Source: Verrucomicrobiia bacterium
GTDB lineage: Bacteria; Verrucomicrobiota; Verrucomicrobiia; Limisphaerales; UBA1100
Assembly (NCBI GenBank): GCA_014239365.1
Contig: JAAZZB010000084.1
Coordinates: 21,980-85,979 of the forward strand
Direction: 5' to 3'
Length of the DNA: 64,000 nt
Of this stretch, positions 1 to 10,537 are shown one piece after another (position 1 is the stretch's first letter; each line of letters begins with the position of its first letter). The notes beneath the pieces were generated by a model. The model was not told the origin of the DNA and did not search any database. It was given only the letters and a program-made list of their open reading frames with translations. The position numbers were made by a program, and so were the translations under genes.

Positions 1-1
1 T

Positions 2-721
2 GCGGGCGTGTCCGAGGGCAAACCCATCGTTTTCTGGAACGCTCTGCCGATGCAGCAACAGGTCGATTTGAAAGGGTTATTGCGGGTCGCCGGCCAATAC
101 TTATCTGCTGAGGATCATCGCCGCCTCTTTGTTGTGCTTGGGCGAATCGCAAAGCTAATGCGCGAGAAAAAAACCGAACTCATCCCCTTGGCCCCGGAAG
201 AGTTGCGGCCCTATTGGGACACCGCTGCGGTGGTGCTGGGCACGCTTGCGAAAAGTGAATTCGCCGATCCCAAGTGGTTTGAAAAACCGGATGTGCCCAA
301 ATTGCTCAACGGAACGGGGGCCAGTCTTTGTGCAGAATTGTTGAAACACAAAAAAGTGTATCCGTGGCAGTGGAATGATTTGCGGGTTGTGCCCGTCAGC
401 GAATCGGGCGATGAAGCGGTCGTGGAAATGTGGGCTAACAATCAATCCAAACGACTTGTGCTGCACCGAGTGGAGGGCAAGTGGTTGCCCGTAGTTTGGG
501 TTGCGACTTGGGGCGCGGCCATTGCCGATGCCAAAAAAACTTTGGGCGAACCCGAGGTGCCGAGTGATGCGCGCGATGCTTTTTTGCGTCACTTGGGCGT
601 GTTAGAAATTGGGTTGGAACAGTTGGATACCTCTGAGAATGAAGATCAATTCAAAGCGCGCGCCCAAGGATTGCTAAAAGCGTTGCTGCCAAAACCACCC
701 AACGAAACCAACGAACCTTAA
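2..721 (+). CDS. Unknown protein, 5' end cut by the window edge
   Basis: The reading frame is open from the first bases of the window to a TAA at 719-721, so the true start probably lies upstream; the first possible internal start is a GTG at 8. About 239 residues are visible. The sequence is soluble-looking, with no signal peptide or membrane segment in the visible part, and is rich in W, E and K in its middle. A proline-rich tail closes it. I do not recognise a family. It converges on the Sel1-repeat lipoprotein gene, whose stop is only 1 bp away. Coding status is supported by the long open frame; function is unknown. Confidence 0.7.
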   Translation, partial: AGVSEGKPIVFWNALPMQQQVDLKGLLRVAGQYLSAEDHRRLFVVLGRIAKLMREKKTELIPLAPEELRPYWDTAAVVLGTLAKSEFADPKWFEKPDVPKLLNGTGASLCAELLKHKKVYPWQWNDLRVVPVSESGDEAVVEMWANNQSKRLVLHRVEGKWLPVVWVATWGAAIADAKKTLGEPEVPSDARDAFLRHLGVLEIGLEQLDTSENEDQFKARAQGLLKALLPKPPNETNEP

Positions 722-722
722 A

Positions 723-2111
723 CTATTCCGTGCCCGTGTTCTCCAGCGGGCGTACTTCTTCAAACACGGGTGCGGGCCGGTACGCACGCGCCAATCGCAC
801 GGCTTCCACTCGCTCTGCTTCGGTCATTTCTTTATCCAGTAACCCCCGCAATTCCTCGGTTTTCTCATTGCCAATTTGGGCGGCCAACAACACCCATTTG
901 TAGGCTTGCACCAAATCGCGTTCTCCCAGCCGACCGGTCCCGTGTAAAATCGAAAGCTGCAGTTGGGCCACCGTGAGGCCCTGTTGTGCGGCGTGTTCGT
1001 ACCATTCCGCGGCCTTCAGAAAATCTTTGCTGACGCCTTCGCCGAGTTCGTACATTTCCCCCAGCGCCGCCTGCGCATAAACATTGTCGGCGTTGGCGGC
1101 GCGTTGGATCCAGTCCGCCGCCGTGATGAGGTCGCGCTTCACGCCGCGGCCTTCGCGAAATAAAATGCCAAGATTATACATACTCATCGTGTAGCCGCTT
1201 TCCGCTGCGCGTGTGTAATACTGAATCGCCAATCGATAGTTGCGCGGCACGAGCCGCCCTTGTTCATATAGCCAAGCCATCGCGTGCAGCGAGAGGGGAT
1301 TGCCTTTTTCAACCGCAAACGCGTAATGCTTGAGCGCTTGTTGGACGTCGCGTTTTATGCCGATGCCTTTTTCGTGAATGAGCCCGAGGTTGTGATGCGC
1401 GTGGGAATTTTCTTGTGCGGCGGATTTGCGGAACCATCGGATGGCCTCCTGCGCCTGTGCTTTGCCGCCCAGCCCGTCGCGCAATAACCGGCCGAGATTA
1501 TTCTGCGCCATCGATTGGCCGGGCAGGCTTTTGCCGGTGGAAAAATCTTTGCGATCGCGCGCGGCGCGTTCGTAGTAGTGGCGTGCCTTTACGTAATCAC
1601 GCTTCAACCCAAAGCCGCGTTCGTACATCCAGCCGAGATTGTTTTGCGCGTGCTCATTTCCTTTCGCTGCAGCCATTTGAAATAACTGCACCGCGGTGCG
1701 GTGATCTTTGATGACGCCCCGCCCATCGCGATACAGACAACCGAGATTGTTTTGGGCCATCGAAATGTCGCCGCGTTCGGCGGCCACGCGATAGAGCCGC
1801 GCTGCTTCGGTGGGGTCGGCCTTCACTTCGTAGCCGGTGTCGTAACGCCAGCCCAGCTGCATCATCGCCATATATTCGCCCGCCTTCACGCGTGCCTCGA
1901 GATTTTTCAGCGGCGTGTCTTTCAGTCGCCGGATGGCTTTGTAATCGCCTTTGCGCGCCATCGCCAGCAATTCCTTGCGGGATTTGCTGTTGTAATAATC
2001 TTCGGACGAAGCGAACGGATCCGTGGGGTCAAACGTCTCGCACGCCATCAGCGCAAGCACGCCGACGGCCATACAAATGTTTTTGAGATTCCCCCCCATC
2101 ACCTTTTTCAT
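723..2111 (-). CDS. Sel1-repeat (SLR/TPR-like) lipoprotein
   Basis: The 462-residue product starts at the ATG whose first base is 2111; a TTG at 2132 is a less likely alternative. The N-terminus is a lipoprotein signal peptide, with a hydrophobic stretch ending in LMAC, so the mature protein should be lipid-anchored at the Cys. After about residue 50 it is built of repeated 36-residue Sel1 units with the recurrent pattern A-x-x-x-L-G-x-x-Y-x-x-G-x-G-V-x-x-D-x-x-x-A, at least nine copies. Sel1 proteins are alpha-solenoid scaffolds for protein contacts; the partner is unknown. It is transcribed divergently from aroC. Confidence 0.9.
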   Translation of the reverse strand: MKKVMGGNLKNICMAVGVLALMACETFDPTDPFASSEDYYNSKSRKELLAMARKGDYKAIRRLKDTPLKNLEARVKAGEYMAMMQLGWRYDTGYEVKADPTEAARLYRVAAERGDISMAQNNLGCLYRDGRGVIKDHRTAVQLFQMAAAKGNEHAQNNLGWMYERGFGLKRDYVKARHYYERAARDRKDFSTGKSLPGQSMAQNNLGRLLRDGLGGKAQAQEAIRWFRKSAAQENSHAHHNLGLIHEKGIGIKRDVQQALKHYAFAVEKGNPLSLHAMAWLYEQGRLVPRNYRLAIQYYTRAAESGYTMSMYNLGILFREGRGVKRDLITAADWIQRAANADNVYAQAALGEMYELGEGVSKDFLKAAEWYEHAAQQGLTVAQLQLSILHGTGRLGERDLVQAYKWVLLAAQIGNEKTEELRGLLDKEMTEAERVEAVRLARAYRPAPVFEEVRPLENTGTE

Positions 2112-2222
2112 CGTGCTGTTTTCATTTCTCAACTCAAGCGAAAATCATTCACATTTCGCCGTCTCATTTCGCGTTGATCGCGCCGGATTGATTCCGGGGC
2201 CGTTCTGTGCCATCCTCCGCGT

Positions 2223-3305
2223 ATGGGGAATTCTTTTGGCGAACTCTTCCGCATCACCACCTGGGGCGAAAGCCACGGCGGCGGCGTGGGCGTGGTGATT
2301 GACGGCTGTCCACCGCGCCTCGCGTTGACCGAAAAAGATCTCCAACCCGACCTCGCCCGGCGTCGGCCCGGCCAATCCCGCATCACCACCCAACGGCAGG
2401 AAACGGATGCCGTCCGCATTTTGTCCGGCACATTCGAGGGGAAGACGCTCGGAACACCCATTTCGTTACTGGTGGAAAACACCGATCAACGCTCCGAAGC
2501 CTATACGGAGATGCAAACGAAATACCGCCCGAGCCACGCTGATTACACTTACGATGCCAAGTATGGCATTCGCGCCTGGCCCGGCGGCGGCCGCACCAGC
2601 GCGCGCGAAACCATCGGACGCGTGGCCGCCGGAGCGATTGCCAAAAAGATTTTGAAAAAACTTTTTGGCGTCGAAGTGCTCGCGTGCGTCCAGCAAGTGC
2701 AGAAAATTTCTGCCGAAATTAATCCAGATAAATTTACGCTCAAACAAGTCGAAGCCAACATCATCCGTTGCCCGCACAAGGCGACGGCGGAGAAAATGAT
2801 CCGTCTCATCGATCGCACGCGCAAGGCAGGCGACAGCGTGGGCGGCGTGCTCCTTGGCGTGGCGCGCGGTGTGCCCGTCGGTTGGGGTGAACCGGTCTTT
2901 GACCGCCTCGAGGCCGATCTCGCCAAAGCGATGCTTAGCCTTCCCGCCAGTAAAGGATTTGAAATTGGCTCCGGCTTCGGCGGCATCGCGATGAAGGGCA
3001 GCGAACACAACGACCCCTTCCGAATGCGCGGCGGCAAAGTGCGCACCACCGCCAACCGTTCCGGCGGCGTCCAAGGCGGCATCAGCAATGGCGAGACTAT
3101 TTACTTCCGCACCGTCTTCAAACCCACCGCCACTATTTTGCAAAGCCAAGACACCGTGAGCGCCGCTGGCAAAAACGTGAAACTCAAAGCCCGCGGCCGG
3201 CACGATCCATGCGTTCTCCCTCGCGCCGTGCCGATGGTGGAAGCGATGACGGCGTTGGTGTTAGTGGATCACGCCCTGCGCCATCGCGCGCAGAATGGGA
3301 AGTAA
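2223..3305 (+). CDS. aroC: Chorismate synthase
   Basis: This 360-residue protein is a full-length chorismate synthase, which converts 5-enolpyruvylshikimate-3-phosphate to chorismate with reduced FMN in the last step of the shikimate pathway. The N-terminal signature [15 protein letters not shown] is intact, as are the [16 protein letters not shown] region, the [17 protein letters not shown] block and the late R-x-x-H-D-P-C motif. The ATG at 2223 gives the usual N-terminus. aroE of the same pathway lies 1.2 kb away on the other strand. A 20-bp perfect inverted repeat follows the stop codon. Confidence 0.97.
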   Translation: MGNSFGELFRITTWGESHGGGVGVVIDGCPPRLALTEKDLQPDLARRRPGQSRITTQRQETDAVRILSGTFEGKTLGTPISLLVENTDQRSEAYTEMQTKYRPSHADYTYDAKYGIRAWPGGGRTSARETIGRVAAGAIAKKILKKLFGVEVLACVQQVQKISAEINPDKFTLKQVEANIIRCPHKATAEKMIRLIDRTRKAGDSVGGVLLGVARGVPVGWGEPVFDRLEADLAKAMLSLPASKGFEIGSGFGGIAMKGSEHNDPFRMRGGKVRTTANRSGGVQGGISNGETIYFRTVFKPTATILQSQDTVSAAGKNVKLKARGRHDPCVLPRAVPMVEAMTALVLVDHALRHRAQNGK

Positions 3306-3310
3306 TTTTC

Positions 3311-3374
3311 AGACACGGATTACACAGATTTTCATGGATTAAAAAATCTGTGTGAATCTGTGTAATCCGTGTCT
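3311..3374. repeat. Inverted repeat between convergent genes (ACACAGAT family)
   Basis: Positions 3311-3330 and 3355-3374 are perfect 20-bp reverse complements around a 24-nt loop. The element fills the gap between the stop codons of aroC and the prepilin peptidase gene, so it may act as a bidirectional terminator although it has no clean T tract. The core ACACAGAT/ATCTGTGT recurs in intergenic hairpins at 21103-21159 and 41171-41210, so it belongs to a dispersed repeat family. Confidence 0.8.
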
Positions 3375-3379
3375 CTTTT

Positions 3380-4561
3380 CTAAACCGGCCCCAAGCTTTT
3401 CCACCACCATTGCCACAGCGCGTAGCCGCCGAAGATCCAGCCGACTGCGGCGAGCGCGATGTATGGGCCGTAGGGGATGACGTTCGCTTTGTCGCGGCGC
3501 AGGAGCATCATCAGCGAACCCACCACGGCGCCCACCATCGCGCTGGCCATTAGGCCGAAGAGGGTGGCTTGCCAGCCGAGGAACGCGCCGATGGCGGCCA
3601 TAAATTTCACATCGCCAAAGCCCATCGCCTCGCGCGGGATGGTGACTTCGCGGGTGAGCACTTCGAGGTGCGGCACTTCGCTTGCGGAAAAATCCATCTC
3701 GCCGATGGTGAGCGTATCGGCATTGAGCGCCACGGACTTGTCCCAATAACAACAGTCTACGAGTTCCACGTGTTCGGCGTGCAGCGTTACGGTGTCGCCT
3801 TTGCGATAAAACACATCCTCGAATGGAATCACTGTGTCCTCCTCACCCGGTTCGCCGCCGAGGCACATATAGTCCGTGCAAAAAGAAACCGTCACCGGCA
3901 CGTCGCTGTTGTACGTTTGTTTGCCAAACATCGCTTTGCCCAGCCGCACCACCGCGTACACCACCGCGCCGCCCACCGCCATGCCCAACACGCTGAGCCA
4001 AAGCGCCTGCGCGTGGCTCACGGGTTCGCCAAGAAACGCCCCGTGCAATTGCGGCAGCGCGACGGAGAAAATCGCGCCCATCACCATCCCGCCTTTGGTT
4101 AATTCATCCGGAATAATAAAATGCTCAAAATCAATAAAGGTGGACGCAATCAATCCCGCCAACAAAGTGACGAGCGCCATCGAAACGCCCGCTGCGATGA
4201 GTGGGTTTTTGATGGGCGCCTCGTAGCCTTGCGTAAATTGAAAGTACACCAACAACCACGCGCCCAGAAAAGCCACGCCGGTGAGGAACTCCACCAACAC
4301 ATAGCGCGCGGGAATGCGCGCCTCGCAGCCGGCGCATTTTCCGCGTTGCCACAGCCACGTGATGAGCGGCACATTTTGATACCAAGGAATCGAGTAACCG
4401 CACTGCGGACAATGCGAGGGCGGATGCAAAATACTCATCTCACGCGGCAGCCGATGGATGACGACGTTCAAAAAACTGCCCACGATGCAGCCGAGCACAA
4501 AGAACACCATCGAGAACAGCGTCAGTTCGCTGCCAAAAAACTGGATCAATTGGTCAGCCAT
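3380..4561 (-). CDS. Prepilin peptidase (A24 family) with an extra soluble insertion
   Basis: The enzyme cleaves type IV prepilin/pseudopilin leader peptides and N-methylates the new N-terminus in the inner membrane. The 393-residue product has the N-terminal domain with two CxxC pairs (CPQC, CAGC), followed by membrane segments carrying the two catalytic aspartates, in FIDFEHFIIPDEL and in the GFGDVKF motif. Between them sits an insertion of roughly 80 residues, about 220-300, rich in acidic and beta-prone sequence, which pushes the length above the usual 250-290. Its start overlaps the aroE stop by 8 nt (ATGGCTGA), indicating co-translation. A plausible client is the pseudopilin at 45.5 kb. 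Confidence 0.93.
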   Translation of the reverse strand: MADQLIQFFGSELTLFSMVFFVLGCIVGSFLNVVIHRLPREMSILHPPSHCPQCGYSIPWYQNVPLITWLWQRGKCAGCEARIPARYVLVEFLTGVAFLGAWLLVYFQFTQGYEAPIKNPLIAAGVSMALVTLLAGLIASTFIDFEHFIIPDELTKGGMVMGAIFSVALPQLHGAFLGEPVSHAQALWLSVLGMAVGGAVVYAVVRLGKAMFGKQTYNSDVPVTVSFCTDYMCLGGEPGEEDTVIPFEDVFYRKGDTVTLHAEHVELVDCCYWDKSVALNADTLTIGEMDFSASEVPHLEVLTREVTIPREAMGFGDVKFMAAIGAFLGWQATLFGLMASAMVGAVVGSLMMLLRRDKANVIPYGPYIALAAVGWIFGGYALWQWWWKSLGPV

Positions 4562-5468
4562 TGACAGCCTCCTCCAACGCAGCGCGCATTAGTTTGAGCG
4601 GCGCGGCTTGGCCGCTCCAAATTTCCAGCGCCTTCGCGCCCTGATGCAGCAGCATCCCGAGGCCGTTGGCGGTTTGGCAACCGGCGGCACGCGCGGCGGT
4701 CAGCAGCGGCGTCTCGGCCGGTTGATAAATCATATCGTACACCGCGCGCGTTTTATCCAATGAAAACTGATCGGTGTCCAGCGGCAGCGCGTCGCCCGTG
4801 GCGAGCCCAAGCGATGTGCAGTTGAGCACGAGATCCACATTGCCGCCGGGATAGCCCACCGAAACGGCCACCGCCGGAAAGCGCGTGCGAATTTCGTGGG
4901 CAATCGCTTCGGCCTTGCTTTCGGTGCGGTTGACGATGTGCAGCTGCCGCACGCCTGTGGCCGCCATTTTCAATGCCGCCACGCGACCGGCACCGCCCGC
5001 GCCAAGCAACAGCACATTTTCCCCGCGCACTTCCATCCCCAAATCTTCGCGCAAACTTTGGGTGATGCCGTCTGCATCTGTGTTAAATCCGTGGCTGCGC
5101 AATTGGTGCGGCGCGGTTTCGAAATCGCGTAACGCGCGCCAGTCGCCGTGGTCATCCTGTCCTTCAAAGAGAATCGTGTTGACCGCGCCCCATTCGCTTG
5201 CGCTTTCGTCGAGCACATCCACCATGTCCATAGCCAGCAATTTATGCGGCACGGTAAGGTTGATGCCGATATAATGCATCGCCTGCGCGCCGGCGATCGC
5301 TTCGCGCAGTTGCTCCGGCCGCACCTCGGCGGCGGTGTAGCGCCAGTCGAGCCCCAGCTCCGCGATGCCCGCATTTTGCATCGGGGGCGAAGCCGAGTGC
5401 CCCACGGGAAACCCATACACCGCGCAAAGACGCGTGCGGGCGGAAACAGGATGTGCGTGGCCGGACAC
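4554..5468 (-). CDS. aroE: Shikimate dehydrogenase
   Basis: The product reduces 3-dehydroshikimate to shikimate with NADPH. Visible motifs are the substrate-binding [11 protein letters not shown] near the N-terminus, the catalytic lysine in NLTVPHK, the glycine-rich [12 protein letters not shown] loop of the Rossmann domain, and the C-terminal QGAKALEIW. The frame is open further upstream, but family length and alignment favour the GTG at 5468 (304 residues); no ATG lies close to the conserved start. It is divergent from acs and overlaps the prepilin peptidase gene by 8 nt. The start codon is the uncertain part. Confidence 0.93.
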   Translation of the reverse strand: MSGHAHPVSARTRLCAVYGFPVGHSASPPMQNAGIAELGLDWRYTAAEVRPEQLREAIAGAQAMHYIGINLTVPHKLLAMDMVDVLDESASEWGAVNTILFEGQDDHGDWRALRDFETAPHQLRSHGFNTDADGITQSLREDLGMEVRGENVLLLGAGGAGRVAALKMAATGVRQLHIVNRTESKAEAIAHEIRTRFPAVAVSVGYPGGNVDLVLNCTSLGLATGDALPLDTDQFSLDKTRAVYDMIYQPAETPLLTAARAAGCQTANGLGMLLHQGAKALEIWSGQAAPLKLMRAALEEAVNG

Positions 5469-5571
5469 GCGCGCAATGTACCGAGGCAAAGTGCCGAGGT
5501 CGAGATTGGAGTGGCTTGACGGCGGGGCGTTGCTTTCCCACAATGCGCGCCCGAAATTATTTGATTTTACA

Positions 5572-7512
<1,941 letters not shown>

Positions 7513-7606
7513 TGTAGCCCGGGCCGGTGGCCCGGACTACAGCGCTGCATCATTTTGGTAGGGACACGCTGCACGTGTCCACGGACGCGCACAGCGCGTC
7601 CCTACC
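7513..7606. repeat. Two palindromic elements, one folding as a cloverleaf
   Basis: The first hairpin pairs 7513-7525 with 7529-7541 with one mismatch. The second element pairs 7557-7565 with 7598-7606 perfectly and encloses two further hairpins, GGACACG/CGTGTCC and GGACGCG/CGCGTCC, giving a three-stem cloverleaf shape. They follow the acs stop immediately and could terminate transcription, but their structure looks more like dispersed REP-type elements. Confidence 0.75.
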
Positions 7607-7659
7607 GTGTGAATGTCTAATCCTTGCACCGCCTTCCCCCGCGCCCTAACTTCGCGGCG

Positions 7660-8934
7660 ATGAAATGGTTGCCCTTTGAGTTTGCGTTGGCGCTGCGGTA
7701 TTTGCGGCCCAAACGCACCTCGGTTTCGTTCATCACACTCATCTCGGTGGTGGGCGTGATGTTGGGCGTGGCGGTGCTCATCATCGTTACTTCGGTGTTT
7801 TCCGGCTTCCATTTGCAACTGAAGAAATCGTTTTTCCAATTCTCGGCCGACCTCACCGTGCGACCGATGAGCGGGCCGATTGTGGAATACGAGGCGCTGT
7901 CCGATCGCATTGGAAAAATTCCGGGCGTCACCGGCGTCTCCCCAATCATCGGCGGCAAGGTGATGATGGAGACCGACCCGGAATTCGGCGCGCCGGCATT
8001 CGATGCGCCGGTGCTGTTGGGCGTGGATCCCGAGCGAATGAAAACCGTCAGCCAAGTGCCGGAACATTTGGAGGCGGGCGAATTTAATTTGCGCGGTAAT
8101 CGGCTGGTGATTGGCTACAATTTTGCGCGATCCGATGGCGAGTTCCGGTTGGGCGTGGGCGATCGTGTGCTGATCCATTCGCCCAAGATGATTCAGGAAA
8201 TGCGCGAGGCCCAAAAAGCTGGCGAGGAGTTGGGCATTTTTCCGGAAGAATACATCGTGGCCGGCGTGTTCGATGCGGGCCAAAAAGATCTCAACGATTT
8301 TATATTCTGCAGCCTCTACAACGCGCAGGATTTGTATGGCCTCGAGGAAGGCGCGGCGATGTTGTGGGTGGAAACCACCGACCCGCTGCAGCTCGGCCCG
8401 CAGCAGGCGGCGTTGGAAAAAATGCTTGGGGAGGGCTTTAGCATCGGCACTTGGAAAGATCTCAATCCGGTGCTGCTCGCGCAGGTGCAGGTGGAGAAAA
8501 TGATCAACCAATTCCTGATGTTTTTTATCGTGGTAGTGGCGGCGTTTGGCATTGCGAGTTCGTTGATTATTTTTGGCGTACAAAAAACCAAAGAGATTGG
8601 TTTGCTCAAAGCGCTGGGCGCGAGCAATGGGCAGGTGAGTTTTGTGTTTCTCATTCAAAGTGCCGTGGTGGGATTGCTCGGCACGGGGATGGGCATCGCG
8701 ATGGGATTATTGGTGCTCAAATATCGCAACCAATTTTTGGGGTTTCTGCGCGGGCACGATGTGGAGTTGTTTCCGGAAAAACTTTATGGCTTTCGCGAAC
8801 TCCCCGCCCAAGTGGTGCCGGGCGATCTCGTGGTCATTTGTGGCGTCTCGATTTTAATTTGTTTGCTGGCCGGATTATTGCCGGCTTGGAATGCGGCCCG
8901 TTTGCGGCCGGTGGAGGCTTTGCGTAGTGAGTGA
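7660..8934 (+). CDS. Lipoprotein-releasing ABC transporter permease (LolC/LolE family)
   Basis: The 424-residue inner-membrane permease has one N-terminal membrane helix (about residues 25-50), a large periplasmic domain and three C-terminal helices of the FtsX type. The N-terminus with LALRYLRPKR followed by ITLISVVGVMLGVAVLI is characteristic of LolC/E, which extract lipoproteins from the inner membrane for passage to the outer membrane. The C-terminus [16 protein letters not shown] is also typical. The ATPase gene follows with an 8-nt overlap (GTGAGTGA). A single LolC/E-type permease with LolD suggests a homodimeric Lol system. Confidence 0.92.
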   Translation: MKWLPFEFALALRYLRPKRTSVSFITLISVVGVMLGVAVLIIVTSVFSGFHLQLKKSFFQFSADLTVRPMSGPIVEYEALSDRIGKIPGVTGVSPIIGGKVMMETDPEFGAPAFDAPVLLGVDPERMKTVSQVPEHLEAGEFNLRGNRLVIGYNFARSDGEFRLGVGDRVLIHSPKMIQEMREAQKAGEELGIFPEEYIVAGVFDAGQKDLNDFIFCSLYNAQDLYGLEEGAAMLWVETTDPLQLGPQQAALEKMLGEGFSIGTWKDLNPVLLAQVQVEKMINQFLMFFIVVVAAFGIASSLIIFGVQKTKEIGLLKALGASNGQVSFVFLIQSAVVGLLGTGMGIAMGLLVLKYRNQFLGFLRGHDVELFPEKLYGFRELPAQVVPGDLVVICGVSILICLLAGLLPAWNAARLRPVEALRSE

Positions 8935-9604
8935 CGCAGTCTTGAAAGCAAATGGCGTGGGGAAAACCTACCGAATGGCGGGCCAACCTTTGACGGTGCT
9001 TAATGGCGTCGATCTCGCGTTGGAACGCGGCGAGTTTGTGGCGTTGCAGGGGGCTTCCGGTTCGGGCAAGAGCACGCTGTTGCAATTGCTCGGCGGGTTG
9101 GATGCGCCTTCGGAGGGGGAAATTATTTTTAAGGGTAAGTCGATGCGTTTGCAATCGCCTTTGGACGCAGCAATCTTTCGCGGGCTGCACATCGGCTTTG
9201 TGTTTCAGGCGTATCATTTGTTGCCGGATTTGGACGCACTGGAAAATGTGTGCCTCCCCGCGTTAGTGCAGCGCGCGCCCCAAGCCCAAGCGGAAACCCG
9301 CGCGCGGGAATTGCTGGCGGCCGTGGGGCTGGCGGATCGGATGACGCATTTGCCTACGGAACTTTCCGGCGGCGAACAGCAGCGCGTGGCCATCGCGCGG
9401 GCGTTGATGAATGAACCGGAAATTATTTTGGCCGATGAACCCACCGGCAATCTCGACACCGGCACCGAGGCGGAAATCATCGCGTTGCTCGCTCAATTGC
9501 ACCGCGAACATAATCTGACTTTGCTCGTCGCCACGCACGATGATGTGGTCGCCGCCGCCGCCGAGCGCATTGTTCGGCTGAAGGATGGAAGGGTTGCTGA
9601 CTGA
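8927..9604 (+). CDS. lolD: Lipoprotein-releasing system ATP-binding protein
   Basis: The ABC ATPase of 225 residues has Walker [10 protein letters not shown], the signature [14 protein letters not shown], Walker [13 protein letters not shown] and the switch His in VATHDD, the standard set for the MacB/LolD subfamily. I choose the GTG at 8927 because it overlaps the permease stop as GTGAGTGA and gives the usual N-terminus; the frame extends a little further upstream. It would energise lipoprotein release by the permease encoded just before it. Confidence 0.94.
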   Translation: MSDAVLKANGVGKTYRMAGQPLTVLNGVDLALERGEFVALQGASGSGKSTLLQLLGGLDAPSEGEIIFKGKSMRLQSPLDAAIFRGLHIGFVFQAYHLLPDLDALENVCLPALVQRAPQAQAETRARELLAAVGLADRMTHLPTELSGGEQQRVAIARALMNEPEIILADEPTGNLDTGTEAEIIALLAQLHREHNLTLLVATHDDVVAAAAERIVRLKDGRVAD

Positions 9605-9647
9605 AGGATTGCCCCGCCGCGCGCGTTGCGGCACTCTCCGCCGACCG

Positions 9648-10514
9648 ATGAAGGTTTACATAAACGGAAAATTTGTGGATGAGGCCAAAGCCTCCGTGTC
9701 AGTTTTTGATCACGGGCTGCTTTATGGCGATGGATTATTCGAAGGCATTCGCGCTTATAACGGCCGCGTGTTTCGCTTGGAAGAACACATCGACCGCCTG
9801 TTTTATTCCGCCAAAGCGATTTTGATGAAGCTGCCGATGAGCCACAAAGCGCTGTGCGCGGCCGTGGTGGAAACGTGCCGCCGCAATAAAGTTCGCGATG
9901 GCTACATCCGGCTGGTGGTCACCCGCGGCACGGGCACGCTGGGGCTCGATCCCAATCGCTGCAGCAATCCGCAGGTCATCATTATCACCGCGAACATCCA
10001 GCTTTATCCCAAGGCGTTCTACGATAAAGGGCTGACGATTGTCACCGTGCCCACCACGCGCAACCACACCAACGCGGTGAACCCGGCCATTAAATCGCTG
10101 AATTACCTCAACAACATTCTCGCCAAAATCGAGGCTACCAACGCCGGTTGCGTCGAAGCCATTATGCTCAACTCACAGGGTTACGTGGCCGAATGCACGG
10201 GTGACAATATTTTTATGCTCAAGGACGGCAAAATGTTTACGCCCTCGCTGGCCTCCGGCGCGCTGCACGGCATCACCCGAACCGTGGTGATGGAACTGGC
10301 TGAAGGATTGGACATCGAAGTCACCCAACCCAATCTCACCCGCTACGATTTATACAACGCCGATGAATGCTTCATTACCGGCACCGCCGCCGAAGTGGTA
10401 CCCGTGGTAAAAATCGACGGCCGAAAAATCGGCACCGGCCGCCCCGGCAAACACACCAAAGCCTTCATGCAAGCCTACCACGCATTGACCAATGCGTCGG
10501 GATCGGCGATTTAA
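9648..10514 (+). CDS. ilvE: Class IV aminotransferase, probably branched-chain amino acid aminotransferase
   Basis: This is a 288-residue PLP enzyme of fold type IV. The N-terminal VFDHGLLYGDGLFEGIRAYNG, the PLP lysine in AIKSLNYLNNI and the GDNIF motif match short BCAT-like proteins that transfer amino groups between Val/Ile/Leu and 2-oxoglutarate. D-amino acid aminotransferase or aminodeoxychorismate lyase activity cannot be excluded from sequence alone. The ATG at 9648 is chosen because the upstream extension overlaps lolD and is not conserved-looking. Confidence 0.88.
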   Translation: MKVYINGKFVDEAKASVSVFDHGLLYGDGLFEGIRAYNGRVFRLEEHIDRLFYSAKAILMKLPMSHKALCAAVVETCRRNKVRDGYIRLVVTRGTGTLGLDPNRCSNPQVIIITANIQLYPKAFYDKGLTIVTVPTTRNHTNAVNPAIKSLNYLNNILAKIEATNAGCVEAIMLNSQGYVAECTGDNIFMLKDGKMFTPSLASGALHGITRTVVMELAEGLDIEVTQPNLTRYDLYNADECFITGTAAEVVPVVKIDGRKIGTGRPGKHTKAFMQAYHALTNASGSAI

Positions 10515-10537
10515 ACAAATAGTGCCGTACAAAAATT

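Noticed and set aside
7537-8658. Open frame of 373 codons on the minus strand inside the LolC/E-type permease gene
   Set aside because: It is the shadow of a clear membrane permease on the plus strand.
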